Shown: positions 28,954 to 37,527 of the stretch, piece after piece
Numbering within the stretch: the first letter of the stretch is position 1
How the letters are laid out: each line of letters opens with the position of its first letter
Origin: Streptacidiphilus albus JL83
GTDB taxonomy: Bacteria > Actinomycetota > Actinomycetes > Streptomycetales > Streptomycetaceae
Assembly (NCBI RefSeq): GCF_000744705.1
Contig: NZ_JQML01000001.1
Location: 9,434,017 to 9,498,016 of the forward strand
Reading direction: 5' to 3'
DNA length: 64,000 nucleotides
Position numbers and translations under genes: made by a program
Notes under the pieces: model-generated
Database searches by the model: none
Told to the model about the DNA's origin: nothing
Seen by the model: only the letters and a program-made list of their open reading frames with translations

Positions 28954-29538
28954 ATGGCCGATCGTCAGAGCTTCCGGCGGTACCCCGGTGCGCTGGGCGT
29001 GCTGTTTGCGCTGGGCGGTGTTTTCTATGCAGTCCTCGGGTTCTCTGCCATCAACTATGGTCAATCGGTGACGGAGCGGGTCGCCCTGCCGGTCGTCGGC
29101 CTGGGCGGGGTCGCCGTTGTCTACCTGATCTGCTGCGCGGAGCGCATCGTCATCACGCGCACCCACGTCATCGTGGACAACATGTTCCACCGGTACCGGG
29201 TGCCTCGCTGCCTGGCACCGGAAATCGTCAGAGGTCACAGCGATGATGGCGGCACGTTTCTGACCTATGGCCCCAAGGGTTCGGGGGGCATCTCCATCTA
29301 TGTTCGTGCGCTGGGGGAACGCCCGGAGCGGAGCCGTGAGGCCGCCATGGCCCTCGACGAGGTGCCGGCCGCCGAGGCAGTTGGCGAGCCAGTGGTGGTG
29401 ACACGGCTCAGGATCGGCAGTGTCCTTGCCACGTTCCTGGTATTGGCTGCCATCGTCGCGTTTTTTATCGCGGGATACGCCGACCACGGCAAAAGCGTCT
29501 CCCTCCCCGTGACGGCGGCGCATGTGCTGATCACCTGA
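28954..29538 (+). CDS. PH-like membrane protein of unknown function
   Basis: 194 residues from ATG 28954. Two N-terminal hydrophobic segments (YPGALGVLFALGGVFYAVLG and VALPVVGLGGVAVVYLICC) are followed by a soluble part (ERIVITRTHVIVDNMFHRYR...SGGISIYVRALGER) resembling the small bacterial PH-like domains found after paired helices, then a C-terminal helix (IGSVLATFLVLAAIVAFFIA). A broken inverted copy is at 18171-18767. A distantly similar layout is seen at 58031-58576. Function is unknown. Confidence 0.7.
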   Translation: MADRQSFRRYPGALGVLFALGGVFYAVLGFSAINYGQSVTERVALPVVGLGGVAVVYLICCAERIVITRTHVIVDNMFHRYRVPRCLAPEIVRGHSDDGGTFLTYGPKGSGGISIYVRALGERPERSREAAMALDEVPAAEAVGEPVVVTRLRIGSVLATFLVLAAIVAFFIAGYADHGKSVSLPVTAAHVLIT

Positions 29539-29676
29539 CGGGCCCCGGGACGGCGGAGCCGACCGTCCCCCGCGCGGACCGGCGCGGATGTCCACGGCAG
29601 CCGGGTCGGGGAGGGCATGTCGGGCTGGTACTCGGCCGACAGCTGCCCAAGTCCGTGCGCATCGCGCTGGTACACC

Positions 29677-29766
29677 CAGGAGCATCAACTGGTCCACCAG
29701 TCCTGTTGCCAGGACAGACTCAACCTCGCAGCCTGGCATCACGTTCACTCAGGAAGAGCTGCACCC
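29677..29766 (+). mobile_element. ISKra4 right-end scar next to CRISPR array 1
   Basis: The 90 bases match the last codons and right terminal repeat of the ISKra4 element at 28540-28631 (EHQ...VHQSxxQDxLNLAAW pattern, ending TCACTCAGGAAGAGCTGCAC). It ends 18 bases before the first repeat of array 1, so an insertion or deletion event probably removed whatever lay beyond the leader-distal end. Confidence 0.75.
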
Positions 29767-29784
29767 AACGGAGATTGACACGGA

Positions 29785-30240
29785 CGGTTCACCTCCGCCT
29801 GCGCGGAGAGCACGAACCGCACGGCCGCTCGGTCCTGCTGGCTGACGGTTCACCTCCGCCTGCGCGGAGAGCACATCGAACCCCCGATCGGCGCGGCGCT
29901 GAGTGCCGGTTCACCTCCGCCTGCGCGGAGAGCACTTCGGCTCGTACACCGCCAACCCCGACGGAAGCGGTTCACCTCCGCCTGCGCGGAGAGCACGTCC
30001 GGGCCAGGGGGTCCGGCAATTCGCCATGAGGTTCACCTCCGCCTGCGCGGAGAGCACGTACAGCCGTCGGGGCCGCGCAGCGCCTTTACCGGTTCACCTC
30101 CGCCTGCGCGGAGAGCACACCCACTCCCTGCACGGCGACGGCCCGATCTGCGGTTCACCTCCGCCTGCGCGGAGAGCACAGCCCCGCCACCAGCACGGAC
30201 GGCGGCTGGGGCGGTTCACCTCCGCCTGCGCGGAGAGCAC
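29785..30240 (-). CRISPR. CRISPR array 1, 8 repeats, type I-E
   Basis: Eight 29-base repeats start at 29785, 29846, 29907, 29968, 30029, 30090, 30151 and 30212, a constant 61-base period giving seven 32-base spacers. In crRNA sense (minus strand) the repeat starts GTGCTCTCCG and ends GGTGAACCG, the type I-E form with the GAACCG end. The repeat at 30029 has one changed end base. The leader lies to the right (30241-30280 and beyond), divergent from cas3. Confidence 0.97.
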
Positions 30241-30320
30241 TCTTCCTGACCTGCAGCTAACTAGCCACTTTGCCAATTCGTAACCAGTGCTGACGGAGCA
30301 TAGCGCCATTGGCTGCGGGG
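30241..30320 (-). promoter_or_regulatory. Leader of CRISPR array 1
   Basis: Read on the minus strand toward the array, the last 40 bases begin CGAATTGGCAAAG and end CAGGTCAGGAAGA. The leader of array 2 has CGAATCGGCAAAG and CAGGTCGGCAAGT at exactly the same distances from its first repeat. These are candidate adaptation and transcription signals. The same interval should also contain the cas3 promoter on the other strand. Confidence 0.75.
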
Positions 30321-30447
30321 AGTGGACAAAATGACCCCTTGGGGCTCCAGGCAACGTTCGCCAACCGTGATTGTCAGTGGGGCGTGGTGTCGTACTCATG
30401 GGTGCCTCCAGTGCGGTGGAGGTCGTAAGCATGGCATGGAGGTACGG

Positions 30448-33396
30448 ATGAGTCGGACGGTTGAGGTGGACGCGGGCCTCGTCGGCAAGGAGAGGGGGCT
30501 GCCCACTCCCTATCCCATCATCTGTCATCTGCTGGACACCGCTGCTGTGATGGGGGTTCTGGTGGACCGGATGGTCAGCGAGCGGCGCCGGTGCGCGTTA
30601 GCGGATGCGCTCGGGGTCGAGCTGAAGTACCTGCGGGGCCTGCTGATGTACTGGGCCGCGTTGCACGACATTGGGAAGATCACTCCTCCCTTCCAGCACA
30701 AGGTGCTGCGAACCTTCGAAGCGCTCACCATGTCAGGCTGCTACTCGACGGACGCCATGACGGATGAGGATCTGCGGTTCCATCACAGTGCGGCGACGCA
30801 CTGGATCCTAGGGGATCTGTTTCGTGAGCAGGGCTACCCGGTGCAGGGCAGGGTGAGCGCGCAGGGGGCTCACCAGGTTGCCCAGCTACTGGGAGGCCAC
30901 CACGGGCGATTCCATTCCGCGCTCGAACGGCACTGTATGCAGAGTCCCCGGGAGTACCGGCCGACGTCGCTCGGACGCGAGCAGGGCTGGGGCGAGCAGA
31001 GCCGGGCCCACGCGGCGGTTCTGCGCGAGGTGCTGGGTGAGGGCGCGTCAGTCGCACCTGCCGCAGCTCTGCCGACGGAACTCGCTGTGATCGTCGCCGG
31101 CCTGGTTGTGGTGGCTGACTGGCTGGCCAGCCAGGAGGAGTACATCCTGCGTCCCGGGCGGCTGCCCGGGCCCGGGTGGAGGGCGACACCCGATGCGCTG
31201 CACGACCACTTCGCCCATGCTGTTGCGGATGCCCCTGGCCTGGTCGCCGAGGCTGGGCTGGGGCCGGCCAGGTTCCGCCCGGTCACGCAGGGGGTGGCGG
31301 GATTCCGTGAGCGGTTTCCGGATGCCGGATGGGAGCCCAACCAACTGCAGGCGTCGCTGGCGGCCGATCTGGCGCGGGTGGCGACCGGGCCCGGTCTGCT
31401 GCTGATTGCGGCGCCGCCGGGTGATGGCAAGACGGAGGCGGCTGAATACAGCGCTGCCCACCTGGCAGGGGTGTCCGGCGTGAGCGGCATGGCGTTCGCA
31501 CTGCCCACGATGGCGACGGCCGACGCGATGTTCCGCCGGATCTGGCGCTTTGCCAAGGAGAATCTCGACAGCCCGGCCTCGCTCGCATTGCTGCACGGTA
31601 TGTCATGGCTCAACACTGATTTCGACCGGCTGGTCGAGCAGTCGTTCAGCGGATCAGCTGTCCTTGCCGGAGATGCAGGTGATTCCGTGTTCGCGGCCGA
31701 GTGGCTGCGCGGGGCGAGGCGCGGGGTGCTCGCTGCGGTGGCGGCCATGACGATCGATCAGGCACTGGTTGGAGTCCTACCGGTCAAGTACAACGCGCTG
31801 CGGATGCTGGGGTTGGCAGACAAGGTGCTGGTGGTCGACGAGGCGCACAGTTATGGCCCGTGGATGCACCAGTTGTTGCTGGGGCTGCTGGAATGGTTGG
31901 GGGCGCTGGGGGCACCGGTCGTCGTGATGTCAGCGACGCTCGCCGGTCGGACGGCGCGGACCCTGTTGCAGGCCTACCGGCGCGGGTGCGGTCATTACGA
32001 CGACGTTGACATTCCAGCCTTGCCCTACCCGGGATGGATGTTCCTGGACGCGAGTACCGGTCAGGCGTGTGCCCCGCGTCGGTTCGGCTCCGACCGCACG
32101 CGTGAACTGAGCATCGAGATGGTGCCGGTGACGCGGCAGGGCGAGTCGAATCCAAGCAGTGCCAGGGACGAGTCGACCGTTACGGGGCCGCGGGATCGGC
32201 TCGCCGTGCTGGGCGAGCTGCTGCAACCACTGGTCGGGTCCACCGGCCGGGTACTGGTGTGCTGCAATACCGTGGCCGAGGCGCAGATGACGTTCGATCA
32301 CCTCCTCGACGACTTGGGTGCGCGGGGTGTTGAGGTCCTGTTGCTGCATTCCCGCTTCGAGGCACACGATCGGGCCCGGATCACCGCCGACTGCGAGCGC
32401 CGATTCGGGAAGGATGCACCGGCCCGCGATGTGGACCCGACCCCGAAGACGGACTCGGACGGCGGGGGACCGGGCAAGCGTCCGGTGGTCTTGGTGGCCA
32501 CGCAGATCGTCGAACAATCAATCGACTTGGATTTCGATGTGATGATCAGCGACCTGGCGCCGATCGCACTCCTCATCCAACGTGCCGGCCGCTGCCAGCG
32601 GCACAACCGCACCGACCGGCCGGACTGGGCAGGGACATCGCCCCGGCTGGTCGTGCTGGAGCCGGTGGACTCGCGGGGCGAGTTCCAACGCCCCCGGGCG
32701 TGGGGGTGGGTGTACTCGATGTCGCTATTGCTGCGCACCAGCGAGCTGCTCAAAGCGCGCGGCTCGGCTGCCGTCCACGTACCGGGGGACGTTCAGGAGC
32801 TCGTCGACGCGGTCTATGCCGACGACTTCGTCGACGGACTGGAGGCCGCGGTGTCCGAGGAGCGTCGGCAACTGCTGGATGCGCTGGACCAGGAGGACCG
32901 GGCAGCGCAGGCCGCCGAAGAGCAGCTGGCCCGGGTGGTCCGGATACCCGGCCCGCGCGACGTCACGAATCTCGCCGTTCTCAGCGGGGAGGGTGGGACG
33001 GGCCTGCTCGCGGACGACAGGCTCGTCGCTACGCGCCTGGGCGCCGACGGCATTCGACTGCTGCCGGTGTTCGTCGACTCGGAGGGTCGGTCGACTCTGG
33101 ATGCGCCGGGTCGGATTCCGCTTCCGGGAACCAGTATCGGAGCGGCTGGAGGAGCGGCCGTCCGGCTGAACAAGGACGGGCTGCGCCAGGTGCTGGAACA
33201 TACGGTGCCCGCGCCCGGATCCTGGGCCTACGGTGTAGCCGACGCACACCGTCCCCCGCCCTCCTGGGGGGATTCGGTGCTGCTGCGGGACCTACTGGTA
33301 GTCGAGGGGAAGGCGGCGTCGGACGGTTCGTGGCACGGCGAGCTCGGTGCCCGGGCACTCTCGTACGACGCAGCCACAGGACTGAGACGTCGGTGA
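30448..33396 (+). CDS. cas3: Cas3 HD nuclease-helicase (type I-E)
   Basis: 982 residues from ATG 30448, preceded by GGAGG; the frame is open to 30322 but without a ribosome site. The HD nuclease domain comes first: His27 in HLLDTAA and His73-Asp74 in WAALHDIGK. The SF2 helicase has Walker A APPGDGKTEAA (Lys328), DEAH at about 464-467 in VLVVDEAHSYG, motif III MSATLAG, and QRAGRCQRHN as motif VI. Cas3 is recruited by target-bound Cascade and degrades the invading DNA strand. It heads the cas locus but is separated from cse1-cse2 by 332 bases that include a strong hairpin, so it may be expressed separately. Confidence 0.96.
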   Translation: MSRTVEVDAGLVGKERGLPTPYPIICHLLDTAAVMGVLVDRMVSERRRCALADALGVELKYLRGLLMYWAALHDIGKITPPFQHKVLRTFEALTMSGCYSTDAMTDEDLRFHHSAATHWILGDLFREQGYPVQGRVSAQGAHQVAQLLGGHHGRFHSALERHCMQSPREYRPTSLGREQGWGEQSRAHAAVLREVLGEGASVAPAAALPTELAVIVAGLVVVADWLASQEEYILRPGRLPGPGWRATPDALHDHFAHAVADAPGLVAEAGLGPARFRPVTQGVAGFRERFPDAGWEPNQLQASLAADLARVATGPGLLLIAAPPGDGKTEAAEYSAAHLAGVSGVSGMAFALPTMATADAMFRRIWRFAKENLDSPASLALLHGMSWLNTDFDRLVEQSFSGSAVLAGDAGDSVFAAEWLRGARRGVLAAVAAMTIDQALVGVLPVKYNALRMLGLADKVLVVDEAHSYGPWMHQLLLGLLEWLGALGAPVVVMSATLAGRTARTLLQAYRRGCGHYDDVDIPALPYPGWMFLDASTGQACAPRRFGSDRTRELSIEMVPVTRQGESNPSSARDESTVTGPRDRLAVLGELLQPLVGSTGRVLVCCNTVAEAQMTFDHLLDDLGARGVEVLLLHSRFEAHDRARITADCERRFGKDAPARDVDPTPKTDSDGGGPGKRPVVLVATQIVEQSIDLDFDVMISDLAPIALLIQRAGRCQRHNRTDRPDWAGTSPRLVVLEPVDSRGEFQRPRAWGWVYSMSLLLRTSELLKARGSAAVHVPGDVQELVDAVYADDFVDGLEAAVSEERRQLLDALDQEDRAAQAAEEQLARVVRIPGPRDVTNLAVLSGEGGTGLLADDRLVATRLGADGIRLLPVFVDSEGRSTLDAPGRIPLPGTSIGAAGGAAVRLNKDGLRQVLEHTVPAPGSWAYGVADAHRPPPSWGDSVLLRDLLVVEGKAASDGSWHGELGARALSYDAATGLRRR

Positions 33397-33728
33397 GCGG
33401 GTCTCGACGAGAGCCAACGACACATAGCCTTAAGAGAATTGAATGCAAGCACGCACTCGTGGGAGTAGGGTCGAGTGGAGCCGCAGATCGCCGAGGCGGT
33501 TGGAGCGGCTGTTGAAAGCGGTTCGGTTCGGACGCAGCCAGCGTCCGAACCGAACCGTGGCGGCACATCACACCCGCTGGGGCGCGGGTAACGGGTTGGT
33601 TCCGGCATTATCCCGCGACACATAGCCGGCTCACCCTCGCTGAGTGCGAGGAACGGTGCCACCGATCACGCTACTGCACCTGTTGCAGGGCGGACAGATC
33701 GGTAGGCCGAACAGAGGGGAGTGGTTCT
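33397..33728. other. Gap between cas3 and cse1
   Basis: No gene is supportable in these 332 bases. They contain the hairpin at 33519-33557 and, after it, probably a promoter and ribosome site (GGGGAG at about 33717) for cse1-cse2. Confidence 0.5.
33519..33557. terminator. Perfect 17-bp hairpin between cas3 and cse1
   Basis: CGGTTCGGTTCGGACGC pairs fully with GCGTCCGAACCGAACCG around a 5-base loop (AGCCA). It could end cas3 transcription, protect the cas3 message, or be a protein binding site. It lies 122 bases after the cas3 stop, and no T-run follows. Confidence 0.7.
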
Positions 33729-36080
33729 GTGGCTTCGACTGTCCCGACAGCGGGCGCGTCGGCCGGTGCGGGGGTCTCGGTCGATGTCGGCGACTGGGTG
33801 CCGGTTACCTGGCGTGCCGGCGCCCGCGAGGCGCTCGGACCGGTTGCGGAGCGTCAGGCCCTGGGTCTGCGCGAATTACTGGAGTGCGCGCCATGGATCA
33901 CTGCGGTGGAGGTGGCTTCGCCGCCGGCGCTCTCGGGCCTGTACCGGGTCCTGTACGCCCTGACCGGCCGTGTGTCCGGACTAGACGAGGCACGACGGGG
34001 CGCTCGGGACTGGGCGGCGCGGCAGGATGACCTGCTGGCGGACGGATCGTTCCCCGCCGAAGCGATCGAGGCGTACTTCGCGCGCTACGCGGACCGGTTC
34101 CCGCTGGTCGACTCGCACGGGCGACCGTTCCTGCAGGATCCGCGACTGGCCGCGCAGTGCAAGGACACCGCGGGTGTCAACAAGCTGATCACCGGCCGCC
34201 CGGCCGGCAATAACCACAGCTGGTTCTCCGGTCACCACCAGGACGCGACGCCTCGGACGGCCACGTTCCAGCAGGCGCTCCTCGACGTGATCGTCTGGTG
34301 CTACTACGGTGCGCCGGGCCGCTGTTCGACCCGGACTGTCGGCACCCTGTCCAAGGCTGACACCAAGGCAGGGCCGCTGCGGGCGACGCTCTCGTACCAT
34401 CCTCTGGGCGAGACCCTGTTCCAGACGCTCGTCGCCGGGCTGCCACAGCCGGAGGCCACGGTCAGACGCGAAGAGGATCTGTGTCCGTGGGAATGGCCCG
34501 AACTGCCCGACCCCCTGGCCGCCCCGCCGGAGGCGACGGGTCCGTGCTCACTGCTGACCGCCCGCATGCAGCATGCACTGCTGCTCGTCCCCGACGAGGT
34601 GGGCACCGGTGTCGGGGACGCCTACATCACTTGGGCCTATCGAGAGGCAGTGCCGGTGCGGGGCACGGGCCATGACCCCTATCTGATCTGGCAGCTGAGC
34701 CAGCAGCAGGTCCGCTACGCCCGCCGTGCCGATGCCGGCCGTGCGCTGTGGCGCGATCTTGACGCCTTGGTCGGCACTGCCACCTCCGACTCCGCTCAAC
34801 CGCAGCGTCCCGCAGTGCTCACCGACCTCCCGGACGCGGGGGGCCCGCTGCGGGTCCAGGCGCTCGGCTTCGAGCAGGAGAGCGGGCAGGCGCGCGAGAT
34901 CCAATTCGTCTCCGCTGTCACGCCGCCGTCCCTGGACGTGCGGGCGCTGGCCTCCGTCGCCCTCGCCCCACGCGTCGGCGACCTGCGCCGGGCCGGTGAG
35001 CTGATGGGGCGTCGGCTCGCTCGTGCGACCCGGCTCGCCTGGCAGGAGTACACGCGTGCGAAGAAGGCCGCCGACTGCGCCTGGGCCGAGGACGCGGCGG
35101 CCCGCTACTGGCCACTGGTCGAGCAGGAGTTCTGGCAGCGCCTGGCCGAACAGGACTTCGACGGGATCCAGCGCGCATTCCGTCGGCATGCGGAACGCGC
35201 CTACGACGACGTGACCAGGTCGGCGGCGACCACTCAGCACGGCGCCCGAGCATGGGCGCTCAACCGATTCGAGCTCTACGGCGGTCGCCCACGGCGGCAC
35301 GCCGCACCTCGCCAGGGCAACAGGGAACAGGGGGAAACCCTCATGGGGAGCACATCTCAGCAGGGAGCCGCGCCGGTCCAGGGCGTGGAGCGCCGCCCCG
35401 CCGCTGACCCGAACCTGCAGACCGCACGCCGATTCGTCTCCGCGATCACGGCCAGGTGTCAGGACCACCCTGGTGACCGTGCGGCCCTGCGACTGGGGCT
35501 GCGCAAGGCGTGGGTGGAGATTCCGAGCTCGGTCGAGCGAGCGCTGATGCGCGCGGGCGTCGACATGGCCGCGTTGTCACGAGAGGAGCAGGCAGCCCAT
35601 TGCGCGGTTGCCGCCATGATCGCCTCGGTCCCGCGCTCCACCATCCGCGCGTCGTCGGCGGGCTCCGGCACCAACGCGGCGGCGGAGTCGGCCGCGCCCG
35701 ATTCCGAGCAGGCCGGGCCGACACGTTCCGCCCGTTCCGGTCGAGTCGGCGGCCGAAGCCTCGGCGGCGCACTGGCGGACGCGGTCAGCCTCGGGCTGAT
35801 GCGTGAAGGATCCGCCGAGGCGCACCTCGCCCTGCTGCTGAAGCAGAGCCCGGGCGGGCTCCACCGGCACCTGCCCGGGGTCGTCGCACAGCTGGCCGCA
35901 TTGCCCAACGGTGTCGACTGGGCACGGCTGCTGACGGATCTGCAGAAGTGGGCCTGGCGGCGTGACAGCGTCACCCGCACCTGGGGCCAGGACTTCTACC
36001 ACACACGCTACCGCGACGAATACACCACCGCTGAGCACGACGACGACCAGGCACTGCGCCCGAGCCCCGACCAGCGATAG
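33729..36080 (+). CDS. cse1-cse2: Cse1-Cse2 fusion (Cas8e-Cas11e)
   Basis: 783 residues from GTG 33729 (GGGGAG seven bases upstream). Residues 1-538 are Cse1/CasA, the large Cascade subunit that reads the PAM and recruits Cas3: WVPVTWRAG near the start, then FPLVDSHGRPFLQDPRL, the zinc-less body and the four-helix C-terminal bundle ending ALNRFELYGGR. From about residue 540 the sequence is Cse2/CasB: ARRFVSAITARCQ, ALRLGLRKAW, and the closing DLQKWAWRRDSVTRTWGQDF. No stop separates them; usually these are two overlapping genes. At 35343 an in-frame ATG (MGSTSQQG) follows GGGGGAAACCCTC, a plausible internal ribosome site, so free 245-residue Cse2 may also be made. Confidence 0.93.
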   Translation: MASTVPTAGASAGAGVSVDVGDWVPVTWRAGAREALGPVAERQALGLRELLECAPWITAVEVASPPALSGLYRVLYALTGRVSGLDEARRGARDWAARQDDLLADGSFPAEAIEAYFARYADRFPLVDSHGRPFLQDPRLAAQCKDTAGVNKLITGRPAGNNHSWFSGHHQDATPRTATFQQALLDVIVWCYYGAPGRCSTRTVGTLSKADTKAGPLRATLSYHPLGETLFQTLVAGLPQPEATVRREEDLCPWEWPELPDPLAAPPEATGPCSLLTARMQHALLLVPDEVGTGVGDAYITWAYREAVPVRGTGHDPYLIWQLSQQQVRYARRADAGRALWRDLDALVGTATSDSAQPQRPAVLTDLPDAGGPLRVQALGFEQESGQAREIQFVSAVTPPSLDVRALASVALAPRVGDLRRAGELMGRRLARATRLAWQEYTRAKKAADCAWAEDAAARYWPLVEQEFWQRLAEQDFDGIQRAFRRHAERAYDDVTRSAATTQHGARAWALNRFELYGGRPRRHAAPRQGNREQGETLMGSTSQQGAAPVQGVERRPAADPNLQTARRFVSAITARCQDHPGDRAALRLGLRKAWVEIPSSVERALMRAGVDMAALSREEQAAHCAVAAMIASVPRSTIRASSAGSGTNAAAESAAPDSEQAGPTRSARSGRVGGRSLGGALADAVSLGLMREGSAEAHLALLLKQSPGGLHRHLPGVVAQLAALPNGVDWARLLTDLQKWAWRRDSVTRTWGQDFYHTRYRDEYTTAEHDDDQALRPSPDQR
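35330..35345 (+). promoter_or_regulatory. Candidate internal ribosome site and start for free Cse2
   Basis: CAGGGGGAAACCCTC precedes ATG at 35343 inside the fused cse1-cse2 frame. The purine-rich GGGGGA sits seven bases before the ATG, at about the junction of the two domains. Whether it is used cannot be told from sequence. Confidence 0.5.
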
Positions 36081-36128
36081 GTCGCCAGACCCACTCACGA
36101 CACAGCCTCCACGCCTGTCGGTCCTCGG

Positions 36129-36151
36129 CCCCGACCCGTTTCGGGTCGGGG
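36129..36151. terminator. Hairpin between cse2 and cas7
   Basis: CCCCGACCCG pairs with CGGGTCGGGG around TTT, 48 bases after the cse1-cse2 stop in a 232-base gap. It may be a partial terminator or a message-stabilising hairpin. Confidence 0.65.
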
Positions 36152-36312
36152 TGGCCGTCGGCTGACTGCAGGCGGATGCACCCGACCAGGGCAACTGTCA
36201 TGGACCAGGCGTCGGGCTCCGTCCCGTGTCCACTCGGTGCGAGTCCCAGCCCGCACTCCACATGTCGTCAGTTCACACCCCTGCCAATCAACTGCCCCGT
36301 CAGGAGAGTTTC

Positions 36313-37527
36313 ATGACCGTCCCGTCCGCCGACGTAGCCCGCTACATCGATCTGCACCTCCTGCAGACGATCCCGTTCGCCAACCTGAACAGGGACGACA
36401 CCAATTCAGTCAAAACCGTGCAGTACGGGGGTGTGAACCGCACCCGCATCAGCAGCCAGTCCTGGAAGCGGGCGATCCGACGGGACGTTGAGCAGGCGCT
36501 GGGGGATGAGGCGCTGCGCACCCGCCGTATCGCCGAGCGCTTGGAGCGCTACCTCGTCGAGGAGCGCGGCTGGCCGCGTCCGGCGGCCGCGCGGGCGGGC
36601 ATCCACACGGTCGTCGCCAGCAGCGTCGGCGCCCAGCCGCCCAAGCAGAGGAAGGGCGCTGATGAAGCGTCCGGCGAGGACGAGGTGCCCTGGGGCACCA
36701 ACGCCATGGTGTACGTGCCGGCCAGCGCCATCGCCGAGCTCGCGGACATCGCGGAGGAGCACCGCAGCACCCTGGAGACGGCCAAGGACGTCAAGGAGCT
36801 CAAGTCCAAGGACGCCCTGATGCCCCGTGACCGGGTGGACGCCGTGCTGCGTTCCCGCAACGGCATCATCAACCTCCTCGGCAGGATGCTCGCCGAGCTG
36901 GACGATGCCAAGGTCGACGGCGCCGCCCAGGTCGCCCATATCATGACGACTCATCAGACAGACGTCGAGGTCGACTACTTCAGTGCTGTCGACGACATCA
37001 CCGCCGCCTGGGGTGACACCGCGGGCAGCGCTCACATGGGTCACGCCGAGTACAGCGCCGGCACCTTCTACCGTTATGTCACCCTCGACCTGCGCGACCT
37101 GCTGCGCAACCTCGGCGGAGACCGCATCGCCGCACGACGGCTGGCCTCGGCGTTCCTGACCGCCACGGTCCTCTCCCTGCCCCAGGCCAAGAAGAACTCG
37201 ACTGCACCCCACACTGTCCCCGACCTCATCACCGTCCAGGTGCGCCGCGACCGCCCCTACTCCTATGCGGCAGCCTTCGAGCGCCCGGTGCGCTTCGGTG
37301 CTGATGGCGGCTACACCCACGCGTCCATCACCACACTGGACGCTTATGCGGGCGACCTGATCACACTGCTCGGGGCCTCGCGCGAGCCGCTGAGGCAGGC
37401 ATACACCGGCATCGGCGCCAAGGACCTGTCCAACCTCGGCCCGCGCGTCGACTCGATCGACCACCTTGTCGAGACCGCACTGGACGTCGCCTTCGCCGTG
37501 GCAGCCGAGGCGGAGGGCCAGGCGTGA
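36313..37527 (+). CDS. cas7e: Cas7e backbone subunit (Cse4/CasC)
   Basis: 404 residues from ATG 36313 (AGGAGAG seven bases upstream). The family start YIDLHLLQTIPFANLNRDDT and VKTVQYGGVNRTRISSQSWK, the central HMGHAEYSAGTFYRYVTLDL and the KKNSTAPHTVPDLITVQVR segment are characteristic of Cas7e. Six copies form the helical backbone along the crRNA. A Lys/Glu-rich insertion at about residues 110-185 is longer than in E. coli CasC. Its stop overlaps the cas5 start (GTGA). Confidence 0.95.
   Translation: MTVPSADVARYIDLHLLQTIPFANLNRDDTNSVKTVQYGGVNRTRISSQSWKRAIRRDVEQALGDEALRTRRIAERLERYLVEERGWPRPAAARAGIHTVVASSVGAQPPKQRKGADEASGEDEVPWGTNAMVYVPASAIAELADIAEEHRSTLETAKDVKELKSKDALMPRDRVDAVLRSRNGIINLLGRMLAELDDAKVDGAAQVAHIMTTHQTDVEVDYFSAVDDITAAWGDTAGSAHMGHAEYSAGTFYRYVTLDLRDLLRNLGGDRIAARRLASAFLTATVLSLPQAKKNSTAPHTVPDLITVQVRRDRPYSYAAAFERPVRFGADGGYTHASITTLDAYAGDLITLLGASREPLRQAYTGIGAKDLSNLGPRVDSIDHLVETALDVAFAVAAEAEGQA

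Noticed and set aside
29588..30283. Small frames across CRISPR array 1
   Set aside because: Same repeat-translation artefact, with no starts or ribosome sites.
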